DNA of 16,045 nucleotides from Streptosporangiaceae bacterium. Its GTDB lineage: Bacteria; Actinomycetota; Actinomycetes; Streptosporangiales; Streptosporangiaceae. Below the pieces are notes generated by a model. The model was not told the DNA's origin and did not search any database. It was given only the letters and a program-made list of their open reading frames with translations. Made by a program: the position numbers and the translations under genes. Where the stretch lies: positions 1 to 16,045 of the forward strand of contig JASIBJ010000310.1 in NCBI GenBank assembly GCA_030045215.1, read 5' to 3'. The stretch's first letter is position 1. Each line of letters starts with the position of its first letter. This document shows positions 7,673-15,433 of the stretch, piece by piece.

Positions 7673-8535
7673 TCGGGCTCTCCGATGGTGTGACGGGCGG
7701 ACTGGGTGGAGATAGAGAACAGCTGGACCTGGCCGGTGCCGTGGCGGCGGGCGCTCCGGCTGCCGACGGTCACTATCAGCATCAGCAGAATCCAGGTCAC
7801 GAACAAGGCCAGCAGCGACGCGGCGACCGAGACCGGGCCGCTGTTCTGCTCGAAGTTAACGATCCACACCGGGAAGGTCTGGAAGTTATCGAGGCTGGCC
7901 ATCGTGTACTCGCCCAGCACGAGCGCGACGGTCAGGACCGTGGCCGAGAGCATCGCGGTCCGCAGGTTGGGTATCACGACCCGCCAGAGCGTCGTGGGCC
8001 ATCCGGCGCCCAGCGAGTTGGACGCCTCGACCAGGGTCTTCACGTCGAACGAGCGCAGCCCGGCGTCTAGCGACCGGTAGGCAAACGGCATCGCCAGGAT
8101 CACGTACTCAAGCCCGAGCAGGTTCGCCGAGCCGAGCAGGAAACCGGGCGCGACCTTCAGCACGCCGATGATCAGCACGATCGGCGGGATGACGATCGGC
8201 AGGATCGTGATCGCCTCCATCACGCGCCGGACCTGAGGCAGCCGCAGGTACACGTACACGGTGGTCGGCACCATGAGCACGAGCGTGAGGACCGTGGCGA
8301 TGAGCGCGAGCCGCAGCGACAGCTCGAACGCCGAGCCGAAGTCCTGGTAGCCGACGACCTGGGTGAACGCCTTGAAGCCGGCGAATCGCAGGGCAGCGTA
8401 CAGCGGGATCAGGAAGTACGCGGCGGCGATCAGCAGGATCGCCCAGCGCCACACGGGGAAGCTGCGCCTGCGGGTCTGCGCCCGCGGGGAGATGATCTCC
8501 GGGGTGCCGGGTTCCGCACTGGCTACCGCAGCCAT
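7669..8535 (-). CDS. ABC transporter permease, second (PotC/PhnV-like)
   Basis: Membrane subunit of the importer, 288 residues with about six membrane helices (near 29-51, 70-96, 108-131, 145-155, 190-215 and 235-262). The cytoplasmic coupling motif EASNSLGAGWPTTLWRVVIP matches the EAA loop that docks onto the ATPase. Family: binding-protein-dependent transport inner membrane component of the PotC/PhnV kind. It starts 13 bases inside the end of the first permease gene and ends overlapping the ATPase start. It probably pairs with the first permease as a heterodimer. Confidence 0.92.
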   Translation of the reverse strand: MAAVASAEPGTPEIISPRAQTRRRSFPVWRWAILLIAAAYFLIPLYAALRFAGFKAFTQVVGYQDFGSAFELSLRLALIATVLTLVLMVPTTVYVYLRLPQVRRVMEAITILPIVIPPIVLIIGVLKVAPGFLLGSANLLGLEYVILAMPFAYRSLDAGLRSFDVKTLVEASNSLGAGWPTTLWRVVIPNLRTAMLSATVLTVALVLGEYTMASLDNFQTFPVWIVNFEQNSGPVSVAASLLALFVTWILLMLIVTVGSRSARRHGTGQVQLFSISTQSARHTIGEPE

Positions 8536-9476
8536 CGCGCCGCCCTCCGCTGCAGGATCGTGTATCCGATCATGATGATCGCGATAATGAGGACCATGAT
8601 CAGGCCGAGGGCGTAGCCGAGGTTCTGCTGCCCGGCCACGACGTTGCCGTTGAGCAGCGCGCCGATCTGGATCGGGGTCAGCGCGACGGTGCCGCCGGTG
8701 AGCGCCTCGGCGGTGGCGTAGGCGGAGAACGCGCTGCCGAAGAGCAGCAGCAGGCAGCCCAGGAACGAGGGGAACAGCACCGGGCCACCGACATGGCGCC
8801 AGTACTGCCAGGTTCCGGCCCCCATGTTCTGCGCCGCCTCCCGCCAGGCCGGCCGCAAGCCCTCGAGCGCGGGCAGGATGACCAAGACCATAAGCGGGAT
8901 CTGGAAGTACATGTAGGCGAAGGACACGCCGAAGGCATTGAACAGCGTGAACCCGTGGTCCCAGATGTTGAAGCCGTTGAAGACGTCCTTGATCCAGCCG
9001 GTGACGACGCCGGTCGTGCTGAGCGTGGCGATGAACAGGAGCGCCAGGGGGACACCGCCGAAGTTGGCGAAGACGCCGGAAGCGGTGATCACCACCCGCC
9101 GCAGCACGTTCCCGCGCTTGGCGGTGTGGATCGCGTACGCGATCAGCAGGCCGAAAATACCCGGCACGATCGCGGTCGCGAGGGAAAGCTCGATGCTGGT
9201 GCGCAGGCCGACGAAGTAGGTGCCGTGCAGGGCGGTATCGATGTTGCTCAGCGTTGGCCCGCTCGAGTGCGAGACCACGAAGCCGCCGGTCTCGGGCTGG
9301 AACGCGGCGATCGCGATCGCGACCGTGGGCACGCCCAGGCCGAGGGTGACGTACAGCCCGAACGGCGCCACGCCCAGCCAGCGCAGTGCAGCGCGGATGA
9401 TCTTGAGCGGAAGACCCGGCCGGGCCCCGGAGGCAACTGCCTCCGGGGCCTCAGCCTGGATCGCGGTACCCGTCAT
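8523..9476 (-). CDS. ABC transporter permease, first (PotB/PhnU-like)
   Basis: Membrane subunit of the importer, 317 residues. A cytoplasmic N-terminal tail of about 35 residues precedes a first helix near 38-59; further helices lie near 95-118, 130-155, 185-212, 240-262 and 285-308. The EAA coupling loop reads EAAQNMGAGTWQYWRHVGGP. FQIPLMVLVILPALEGL just before it is typical of PotB/PhnU permeases. The ATG is four bases past the stop of the substrate-binding protein gene, so these are one operon. Together with the second permease it forms the channel. Confidence 0.92.
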   Translation of the reverse strand: MTGTAIQAEAPEAVASGARPGLPLKIIRAALRWLGVAPFGLYVTLGLGVPTVAIAIAAFQPETGGFVVSHSSGPTLSNIDTALHGTYFVGLRTSIELSLATAIVPGIFGLLIAYAIHTAKRGNVLRRVVITASGVFANFGGVPLALLFIATLSTTGVVTGWIKDVFNGFNIWDHGFTLFNAFGVSFAYMYFQIPLMVLVILPALEGLRPAWREAAQNMGAGTWQYWRHVGGPVLFPSFLGCLLLLFGSAFSAYATAEALTGGTVALTPIQIGALLNGNVVAGQQNLGYALGLIMVLIIAIIMIGYTILQRRAARWLR

Positions 9477-9480
9477 CTAG

Positions 9481-10632
9481 CTATCCGACATCCTTCGCCC
9501 AGTCAGCGGTGACGAGAGCCTCGGCGGCCGCGTCCTGCCCCTGTGTCGGGAAGGCCAGCGCGCCGGACGGGGCCGGCGGCAGTGCCGATAGCGCCGCCTG
9601 GTCGACGGTGTGGTTCGCGATCAGCGTCGGCAGCTCGATCGGCCGGGCGAAGCCCTGCAGCCACAGGTTCTGGCCCGTGGTCGAGTACAGGTACTCCTCC
9701 CACAGCCGGGCGGCGGCCGGGTCCGGGGCGGTCGCGCTGATCGCCTGGTCGTAGTACGAGGCGAAGCTGGAGTCCGACGGGATCACGATCTTGAAGTCCT
9801 TCACGACCGGCTTCACCTCGGAGGCCAGCAAGTAGTCCCACCAGATGAGGATCGGCGTGGTACCGTCCTCCACCGTGGTCGGGCCACCGATGGCGGTCGG
9901 CACGAAGTTGCCTTCCTTCTTCAGCTTCGCGAAGAACTGGATGCCCGGCAGGATGTTGCCGTACGAGCCGCCGTTGGCAAGCGACGCGGCGTAGACCGCG
10001 GCGAAGGCCGCTCCAGCGGTCGTCGGGCTGTTGTTGAGCCCGATCATATTCTTGTACGCCGGGTTAGTCAGGCTCGCGAACGACGTCGGCGCGGGATGTA
10101 CCTTGGCGGCGTCGTAGCCAATCGCGACATAGCCGCCATAGTCGGCATAGTAATCGCCGTTGGCGTCCTTCGCGTTCGCCGGAATGTCATTCCACGTCTG
10201 AACTTCATAAGGGGCCCAGAGGTTGTCATTGGCTCCCTCGACTGCAAATGCCGTCCCCACGTCCACGACGTCAGGCGCGCGACTTTGGCCCTTCTCCGTC
10301 TCGACGGCGGTGATTTCCTGGCCGCTCGATCCCAACGGGATCGCGTCGTTAATCTTGATGTGATACTTCGCGGTGAAGTCACTCATGATGGTGCCGTAGT
10401 TGGCCCAGTTGCTCGGCAGCGTGATGACGTTGAGCACGCCTTCCTTCTCTGCCGCCTTCACCAGCGCGGCCATGTCTGTGTCGCCGGTGGCGGTCAGGTG
10501 GGTGACCGTGGCCCAGTTGACCGTGCTGCCGCTGCTGCTGCTGGTGGTACTCGGCGAGCTGCTGCCACACGCAGTCGCGAGCATCGCGGTGCCCGCGGCG
10601 GCGATGGCAATGATTGCCTTGCTTCTTCGCAC
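9481..10632 (-). CDS. ABC transporter substrate-binding lipoprotein, probable phosphonate binder
   Basis: Extracellular ligand-binding protein, 383 residues, of the bacterial solute-binding family seen with PotB/PotC-type permeases. A basic start (MRRSK) and hydrophobic stretch lead to MLATAC, a near-consensus lipobox with Cys22 as the lipid-modified residue, then a Ser/Thr-rich linker (about 23-36). The mature domain starts near residue 37; LGSSGQEITAVETEKGQSRAPDVVDVG and GYVAIGYDAAKV are typical of the PhnS or iron/thiamine-binding type. GTG 10632 has GGAGAGG five bases upstream. It is the first gene of the operon, with permeases, ATPase and metallophosphoesterase behind it. The ligand is inferred from the adjacent phosphonate-degrading genes; the family also binds polyamines, iron and thiamine. 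Confidence 0.9.
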   Translation of the reverse strand: MRRSKAIIAIAAAGTAMLATACGSSSPSTTSSSSGSTVNWATVTHLTATGDTDMAALVKAAEKEGVLNVITLPSNWANYGTIMSDFTAKYHIKINDAIPLGSSGQEITAVETEKGQSRAPDVVDVGTAFAVEGANDNLWAPYEVQTWNDIPANAKDANGDYYADYGGYVAIGYDAAKVHPAPTSFASLTNPAYKNMIGLNNSPTTAGAAFAAVYAASLANGGSYGNILPGIQFFAKLKKEGNFVPTAIGGPTTVEDGTTPILIWWDYLLASEVKPVVKDFKIVIPSDSSFASYYDQAISATAPDPAAARLWEEYLYSTTGQNLWLQGFARPIELPTLIANHTVDQAALSALPPAPSGALAFPTQGQDAAAEALVTADWAKDVG

Positions 10633-10881
10633 TTTTTCCTCTCCGACCTGTCAGAACGCGGGGTTCAGGACGCGAGCATCGTCGCGGGGAGAGGTAAATG
10701 GTTGCTTATCTATGAGTGATTACTCGCCGGATGATTCATGAACTGTAAATGACTGCGGCAACGACGCGACGGGAAGTGACATGAGTCATATTAAGACCCG
10801 GTACTGAGCGATTGTTGCAGTTAATGCCACTGGCTCGTTACCCGCCCGTCGGCGGACGTTCATTCCGGGCCGGGATCGGGG
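10633..10881 (-). promoter_or_regulatory. Promoter and operator region of transporter operon
   Basis: This 249-base stretch lies upstream of the substrate-binding protein and is clearly AT-richer between about 10695 and 10830 than its flanks. No gene was seen. It holds three nine-base palindrome-like elements on the + strand: ATGAGTGAT (10712-10720, one mismatch), ATGATTCAT (10731-10739, perfect) and ATGAGTCAT (10781-10789, perfect). The centres of the two perfect copies are exactly 50 bases apart. Read leftward, TAGATA near 10705-10711 is a weak -10 candidate, so the elements would overlap or precede the promoter. They are probably operators for a regulator not encoded in this window. Confidence 0.5.
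10842..10855 (-). terminator. Possible hairpin terminator after TIGR03085-like gene
   Basis: CCGCC (10842-10846) and GGCGG (10851-10855) form a five-base stem with a four-base loop, 27 bases past the stop of the leftward TIGR03085-like gene. The stem is short and no T-run follows, so this is weak; in GC-rich DNA such hairpins also arise by chance. Confidence 0.25.
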
Positions 10882-11532
10882 CTAGATCCCCCAGGTAGCC
10901 GCCTTGAGCGCGGCCACGTCGGCGTCGCTTCCGTCCAGCCGGACCCGGGCGGCCCCGGTACGCCCCATCGCCCACAGAGTCAGTTCCGCGGGCGTTCCGG
11001 TAACGGTCACCACCGGCGTGCGGGCCCGTGCCGTCCGGCGGACTCGGCGGCCGCTGCCGGGCTCGGCGTCCTCGCGGACGAGCTCCACGCCGACAGGCGC
11101 CTTGCGCAGCAGGAACTTGGCCATGCCGAGCCGGTTCCACAGGAGCTCAGACAGCTCGCGGTCGATCTCGCGCGGCTCGAAGGCCGGCTGGGCCCGCCGC
11201 ACATCCTCGTGATGCACGAAATACTCGACCGTGTTGAGGCGCTCGTCGGCGCCCGGCACGCCGAAAAGCGATGCGCGCGGCGGCCCGGTCTTGATCATCT
11301 CGATCAGCTTGGGGAACGGGGTGCGCCGGGCGAGCCGTGACTGGACCGACTTGGTGTACCTGGCGAAGGGCCCGCCCAGAATGCCCGCGCCCGCATCCGG
11401 GCGATGTTCACGCAGCACCAGGTGCGCGGCCAGGTCGGCAGTCTGCCAGCCTGCGCACAGCGTCGGCTGATCTGGCCCAAGATCGGCAAGCAGGGCGCAG
11501 AGGGCGAGACGCTCATCCCTGGCGTACGTCAT
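10882..11532 (-). CDS. TIGR03085-like metal-binding protein (DinB/MDMPI fold)
   Basis: 216-residue protein resembling the actinobacterial TIGR03085 family, which belongs to the DinB/mycothiol-dependent maleylpyruvate isomerase-like fold. The N-terminal part has TLCAGWQTADLAAHLVLREHRP, with the W-x(2)-DL-x(2)-H-x(3)-RE pattern. YFVHHEDVRRA is in the middle; these histidines and acids are the expected metal ligands. The C-terminal part (VVTVTGTPAELTLWAMGR) is the usual second domain. ATG 11532 was chosen because MTYARDERLALCALL starts the family-like sequence; the frame is open 27 codons further upstream with unrelated residues. The ribosome binding site is weak, so it may be translated from a short or absent leader. 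The family often adjoins trp or his genes in actinobacteria, as here. Function is not established. Confidence 0.85.
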   Translation of the reverse strand: MTYARDERLALCALLADLGPDQPTLCAGWQTADLAAHLVLREHRPDAGAGILGGPFARYTKSVQSRLARRTPFPKLIEMIKTGPPRASLFGVPGADERLNTVEYFVHHEDVRRAQPAFEPREIDRELSELLWNRLGMAKFLLRKAPVGVELVREDAEPGSGRRVRRTARARTPVVTVTGTPAELTLWAMGRTGAARVRLDGSDADVAALKAATWGI

Positions 11533-11689
11533 GCCCAGAATCGTAGGTGATCGGCGACTCGCAAGGCGGGGCCAGCCGCCCGGGTGAGCCATCCGGCCTG
11601 GCCGGTCGGCCACCGGGGCAGGCCGCCCGGTAGGGCCGCGCTAGCCTAGCTACGGCGCCCATGTCGGCCAGCACCGCCGTCTGCCCGCG

Positions 11690-11711
11690 ACGTGCTGCCA
11701 GGGCAGCACGT
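11690..11711. promoter_or_regulatory. Perfect 10+10 palindrome before trp-associated gene
   Basis: ACGTGCTGCC (11690-11699) and GGCAGCACGT (11702-11711) are exact inverted repeats with AG between them. The element lies 15 bases before the GTG at 11727 and seven bases before its ribosome binding site. A candidate -10 (TAGCCT, 11642-11647) is about 45 bases upstream, so the palindrome would lie in the 5' leader. It could be a dimeric repressor operator, or, in RNA, a tight hairpin that tunes translation. Confidence 0.5.
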
Positions 11712-11726
11712 GTATGTGGAGGATCT

Positions 11727-12461
11727 GTGATCACGAGCAGCGGGCCGCGGCGACGGCCCAGGTCGGCACGTCGGGCGCTGACCTTGACGCTGCTGCTGGG
11801 GGCGGCAGGCGCCGGGCTCGCGTTCCTGGCGACGCGCCAGGGATGGGCCATCGTGCGGACCGCGCCGCCGCGGCCACTCCCGGCCAGCAAGATGTCCGTC
11901 ACCGGCTCAGCCATGGTGCCCTACGCGGATGCGCTGGTCGTGGCCGGCCTGGCCTGCCTGGCCGCGGTGCTCGCGACCAGGCGGATATGGAGGCGGGCCA
12001 GCGGCCTGATCCTCGTCGGCCTGGGCGCGGGACTAGCCGCGTCGGCGTTTACGGTGTCCAGGGCCGCGGCGGTGGCGGCTGCGGCTGCGTCGGTCGGCCC
12101 GGCCAGCAATCCTGGTGCCGGGTCAGTCACGCAGGGCAGCGGCAGCGCGTCGTCGCCGGTGCCTGATCTGGTGGGAGCGACGCCGCACGTGAGCATGATC
12201 GCGGTCGGCTGGCAGGTGCTCGTGGTGGCGGGTGCCCTGGGAATGATCGCTGCCGGGATGATCGCGGTCTGCAGTCCCGCCCGCCTCGCGGTGATGGGCG
12301 GCAGGTACGACGCCCCTGGCGCCGCGGTCGAGACTCACAGGCGGGTCGAGCGCGGCCAGGCGGCAGGGACAGAACCTGCCGACAGCGCCTCCATCTGGGA
12401 GGCCCTCAGCCGGGGCGATGACCCCACCTCCGGCGGCCGCAGGTCGGCCGCAGGCACCTGA
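11727..12461 (+). CDS. Trp-operon-associated membrane protein (TIGR02234-like)
   Basis: 244-residue membrane protein resembling the Trp_oprn_chp/TIGR02234 family found in actinobacterial tryptophan clusters. Four membrane segments are visible at about residues 17-35, 65-83, 90-110 and 162-188. The first outer loop has WAIVRTAPPRPLPASKMSVTG, and PYADALVVAGLACLAAVLATRR follows, both typical. The C-terminal tail (about 205-244) is polar and cytoplasmic. GTG 11727 is preferred because GGAGG at 11718-11722 lies just upstream; the frame runs back to an ATG at 11661, but that would place the palindrome inside coding sequence and add a non-hydrophobic Arg-rich lead. Role unknown; proposed as a membrane factor or transporter linked to tryptophan metabolism. 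It heads the gene string leading to trpC. Confidence 0.82.
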   Translation: MITSSGPRRRPRSARRALTLTLLLGAAGAGLAFLATRQGWAIVRTAPPRPLPASKMSVTGSAMVPYADALVVAGLACLAAVLATRRIWRRASGLILVGLGAGLAASAFTVSRAAAVAAAAASVGPASNPGAGSVTQGSGSASSPVPDLVGATPHVSMIAVGWQVLVVAGALGMIAAGMIAVCSPARLAVMGGRYDAPGAAVETHRRVERGQAAGTEPADSASIWEALSRGDDPTSGGRRSAAGT

Positions 12462-12669
12462 GCACTGCCGCGGGCGCCTGAGAGCGCGGAGCCCGGTCAC
12501 GGGCAGGTAATGGAGGAGTCATACTCCATGACGGGAATACCCTGATAGGTACCATGGCTACGGCCGCGCAGCCAGCCGGCCCGCGCACGGCCGTCCAGGC
12601 TGGCGCACCAGCAAGCAAGTCGGGTCGGTGGCTGCCGCGACGGGTCGGCAGGGGAGGATGGCTCAGGGC
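12462..12669 (+). promoter_or_regulatory. Spacer inside trp cluster with inverted repeat
   Basis: A 208-base gap between two membrane-protein genes. TGGAG (12511-12515) and CTCCA (12524-12528) pair, and nested within them GGAGT-CAT-ACTCC (12515-12527) is a second, mutually exclusive palindrome. GGG-AATA-CCC follows at 12533-12542. This cluster of small symmetric elements in a locally AT-richer patch (12508-12555) suggests an internal promoter or operator for the downstream genes. A frame starting at ATG 12554 is open for 66 codons but its Arg-rich composition is not protein-like and it overlaps the next gene. Confidence 0.35.
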
Positions 12670-13125
12670 ATGTCTAGGTACGCGTCGACAGTGGCGGCGA
12701 AGCGAAGCTCTCCGGCCCCAGCGGCGCGGTCCAGCGCCCTTGTCCGGCTGGTGAGCCGGCTGTATGTCGCGCAGGCCGGCGCCTCCGCCGCGGTGAGCCT
12801 GAGCTTCGGGCGGCGCAACGTGCCGTCCGTGCTGCTGGCCATCGCCGTCACGGCCGCGCTGTGCTGGCTGGCCGCGATTGTGCGGTCCGGCAGTCATACG
12901 GTCTGGCTGATCGCGATCGCGTTCGACTCGGGATTCGTCGCGGTCGGGCTGTTCCGGTACGCCTACGCCGCCAAGTACCTGGGTGGCACCCTGCTGGCCA
13001 TCATCACGCTCGGCACGCTGTTGCATCCGGCCGTGGCAAGAGCCTTCACCGGCCCGCGCGACGTGCCTGAACACGTTGGCTCGGTGCTGGCAGATGGGGC
13101 GAGCGAACTCGAGGCCGTCTCCTGA
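12670..13125 (+). CDS. Small membrane protein of unknown function in trp cluster
   Basis: About 151 residues; family not recognised. A basic and Ala-rich N-terminus ([14 protein letters not shown]) leads to [20 protein letters not shown]. Three membrane helices follow at about residues 54-73 ([18 protein letters not shown]), 79-100 and 104-124 ([14 protein letters not shown]). A short acidic tail ends it. Three in-frame starts are possible: GTG 12628 (no site), ATG 12658 (abuts GGGGAGG) and ATG 12670 (the same GGGGAGG 12 bases upstream); 12670 is preferred but not secure. In related genomes this slot between the Trp-associated membrane protein and trpC often holds a small HGxxPAAW protein; that motif is not present here. 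It may be a lineage-specific replacement. Confidence 0.65.
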   Translation: MSRYASTVAAKRSSPAPAARSSALVRLVSRLYVAQAGASAAVSLSFGRRNVPSVLLAIAVTAALCWLAAIVRSGSHTVWLIAIAFDSGFVAVGLFRYAYAAKYLGGTLLAIITLGTLLHPAVARAFTGPRDVPEHVGSVLADGASELEAVS

Positions 13126-13243
13126 CCCGATCCGCCTGGACCGGCGGCGACCCCTGGGCACGCTGGGGGTCGGCGCGGCGCCAGCGGCGTGCTCGCTACG
13201 ATTTTGTGGGCAAGGCAACCCACCCGAGGGGCGGCAGAACCGC

Positions 13244-14095
13244 GTGAGCGTGCTTGACGACATTCTCGAAGGGGTACGCGCTGATCTAGCTGTCCGTCAG
13301 GAGATGGCTCCGCTGGAGCGGCTCAAGGAGACGGCGGCCAAGGCGCCCTCTCCTCGTGATGTGATGGGCGCGCTCAGCGGCGCCGAGGTGGCGGTCATCG
13401 CGGAAGTCAAGCGCGCGAGCCCGTCCAAGGGCGCGCTGGCAGCCATCGCCGACCCGGCCGCGCTGGCCGTCGACTACGAGGCGGGCGGCGCCCGGATCAT
13501 CAGCGTGCTGACCGAAAAGCGCAGGTTCGGCGGTAGCATCGAGGACTTGGCCGCGGTTCGTGAGGCCGTCGGCGTGCCGGTGCTCCGCAAGGACTTCGTG
13601 CTCAGCTCTTACCAGCTCTGGGAGGCCAGGGCGTACGGTGCCGACCTCGTCCTGCTGATCGTGGCGGCCCTGGAGCAGAACGCGCTGGTCTCGCTGGTGG
13701 AGCGGGCCGCGTCCATCGGGCTCGTCCCGCTGGTTGAGGTGCACACGGCCGAGGAGCTTGACCGGGCCGTCGAGGCGGGCGTGACCGTCCTCGGCATCAA
13801 CACCAGGGACCTGAAGACGCTCGAGGTGGACCGCTCGGTGTTCGCCAAGCTCGCGCCTAAGGTTCCCGACGGCATCATCAAGATCGCCGAATCCGGCGTG
13901 CGAGGTCCGCATGACCTGCTGGCCTATGCCGCGGCCGGCGCGGACGCGGTGCTCGTCGGCGAGAGCCTTGTCACCGGCAAAGATCCGCGCTCGGCGGTGG
14001 CGGACCTGGTCACGGCCGGATCACACCCGGCCCTGCGGTCCGACCGCGGATCGGATCCTGGTGAGCCCGGCGGCAAGGGCCGGAGGCCCACATGA
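13244..14095 (+). CDS. trpC: Indole-3-glycerol phosphate synthase
   Basis: Converts carboxyphenylamino-deoxyribulose phosphate to indole-3-glycerol phosphate, the step before tryptophan synthase. 283 residues, (beta/alpha)8 barrel. Visible motifs: [12 protein letters not shown] (Glu54, Lys56), [17 protein letters not shown] with catalytic Lys116, [20 protein letters not shown] and [10 protein letters not shown] (phosphate binding). GTG 13244 has GAGGGG about 11 bases upstream. The last 25 or so residues after the barrel are Gly/Pro/Arg-rich, making it a little longer than the usual 260-270. It overlaps trpB by ATGA, so the two are translationally coupled. No small TrpM-type gene lies between trpC and trpB. 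Confidence 0.97.
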   Translation: MSVLDDILEGVRADLAVRQEMAPLERLKETAAKAPSPRDVMGALSGAEVAVIAEVKRASPSKGALAAIADPAALAVDYEAGGARIISVLTEKRRFGGSIEDLAAVREAVGVPVLRKDFVLSSYQLWEARAYGADLVLLIVAALEQNALVSLVERAASIGLVPLVEVHTAEELDRAVEAGVTVLGINTRDLKTLEVDRSVFAKLAPKVPDGIIKIAESGVRGPHDLLAYAAAGADAVLVGESLVTGKDPRSAVADLVTAGSHPALRSDRGSDPGEPGGKGRRPT

Positions 14096-15354
14096 GCCAG
14101 CCGGGACCGGAGGCTGGCCAGGTTCCGGACGCGACTGGGCACTTCGGCAGGTTCGGCGGGCGGCTGGCGCCGGAGGCGCTCATGTCTGCCCTGGACGAGC
14201 TGACCGCCGCCTACCTGGAAGCCAAGGCTGACCCTGGGTTCCGGTCTGAGCTGGCGGATCTCCTCAGCGGGTACGCCGGCCGGCCGACGCTTGTCACGGA
14301 GGTGCCGAGGTTTGCCAGGCTGGCCGGCGGCTGCCGGGTGTTCCTCAAGCGGGAGGATCTCGCCCACACCGGCTCGCACAAGATCAATAATGTGCTCGGC
14401 CAGACCCTGCTGACCAAGAGGATGGGCAAGACCCGGATCATCGCCGAAACCGGCGCCGGGCAGCACGGCGTGGCCACCGCGACCGCCGCCGCACTGCTCG
14501 GGCTCGACTGCGTCGTCTACATGGGCGCAGAAGACACCAGGCGCCAGGCGCTGAACGTCGCCCGTATGCAGATGCTGGGCGCAGAGGTGGTGCCGGTCAC
14601 GACCGGCAGCCAGACGCTCAAGGACGCGATCAACGAGACGTTCAGGGATTGGGTGTCGACGGTCCGGTACACCCACTACTGCATCGGGTCGGTCATGGGT
14701 CCTCACCCGTTCCCGATGATGGTGCGCGACTTCCAGCAAGTCATCGGCCTGGAGGCCAGAGAACAGATCCTCAAGCTCGCGGGTCGGCTTCCGGACGCCG
14801 TGATCGCCTGTGTCGGTGGCGGGTCCAACGCCATCGGCATCTTCCATGCGTTCATCCCCGACCAGTCCGTTGCCCTGATCGGTTGCGAGGCGGGCGGGGA
14901 CGGCATCGAGACCGGGCGGCACGCGGCCACGGTGGCGGGCGGGTCGGCCGGCATCATTCACGGCATGCGGACGTTCCTGCTCCAGGATGCCGAGGGCCAG
15001 ACGCTCGAAACGCACTCGATTTCGGCGGGCCTTGACTATCCCGGTGTTGGCCCCGAGCACGCGTGGCTGCACGAGACCGGCCGGGCCCAGTACCGGGCCA
15101 TCACCGACGTTCAGGCGATGGAGGCCTTCTCCGCGCTGTGCCGGACCGAGGGGATCATCCCCGCGATCGAGTCGGCACATGCGCTGGCAGGCGCGCTCCA
15201 GGTGGGACCGCAACTTGGCGCCGACGCGATCCTGCTGGTCAGCCTCTCCGGCCGGGGCGACAAGGACGTGGATATCGCGGGCCGCTGGTTCGGGCATCTC
15301 GGCGACTCGGCCGCCGATCAGCCGGGCAGGCCTGCCGGTCAGGCGGATACGTGA
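14092..15354 (+). CDS. trpB: Tryptophan synthase beta chain
   Basis: PLP enzyme joining indole and L-serine to make tryptophan, working as alpha2-beta2 with TrpA; 420 residues. The PLP lysine is Lys97 in HTGSHKINN; the catalytic Glu is Glu119 in AETGAGQHG; the cofactor phosphate loop is GGGSNAIG. The N-terminal GHFGRFGGR and LSGRGDKD near the end are standard. The last 20 or so residues are a Gln/Pro/Gly tail. It starts within the trpC stop codon (ATGA at 14092-14095). Confidence 0.98.
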   Translation: MSQPGPEAGQVPDATGHFGRFGGRLAPEALMSALDELTAAYLEAKADPGFRSELADLLSGYAGRPTLVTEVPRFARLAGGCRVFLKREDLAHTGSHKINNVLGQTLLTKRMGKTRIIAETGAGQHGVATATAAALLGLDCVVYMGAEDTRRQALNVARMQMLGAEVVPVTTGSQTLKDAINETFRDWVSTVRYTHYCIGSVMGPHPFPMMVRDFQQVIGLEAREQILKLAGRLPDAVIACVGGGSNAIGIFHAFIPDQSVALIGCEAGGDGIETGRHAATVAGGSAGIIHGMRTFLLQDAEGQTLETHSISAGLDYPGVGPEHAWLHETGRAQYRAITDVQAMEAFSALCRTEGIIPAIESAHALAGALQVGPQLGADAILLVSLSGRGDKDVDIAGRWFGHLGDSAADQPGRPAGQADT

Positions 15355-15433
15355 GCGAGCTGGCGGGGCGCGGTGGTGCCTGGACTGAGGAGCGAGGAAC
15401 GAGCGAGTCCTGGCGGCGAGCGGGAGACAGGGC
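15355..15433 (+). repeat. trpB-trpA spacer with GAGCGAG direct repeats
   Basis: The 79-base spacer carries GAGCGAG twice (15390-15396 and 15401-15407), spaced by 11 bases, with a degenerate third copy (GCGAGCGGG) near 15416-15424. I see no gene or hairpin in it. GGGAGA at 15422-15427 probably serves as the trpA ribosome binding site. Purine-rich GCGAG-type strings are common between genes in GC-rich actinobacteria, so this may be a dispersed motif. Confidence 0.35.

Noticed and set aside
9610..10719. 369-codon open frame on the + strand opposite the substrate-binding protein
   Set aside because: Arg/Val-rich shadow with no domain, while the minus strand has a lipobox and solute-binding fold.
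11661..11726. Trp-codon leader peptide (attenuator) before the trp-associated gene
   Set aside because: Frames in this leader contain no run of Trp codons; the single Met-Trp at 11714 continues into a shadow frame.
12554..12754. 66-codon open frame starting at ATG 12554
   Set aside because: Arg/Trp-rich frame without family features, overlapping the better membrane-protein frame; no HGxxPAAW motif.
13924..15297. 457-codon open frame on the - strand opposite trpB
   Set aside because: Antisense to an unmistakable trpB; His/Arg-rich without recognisable motifs.
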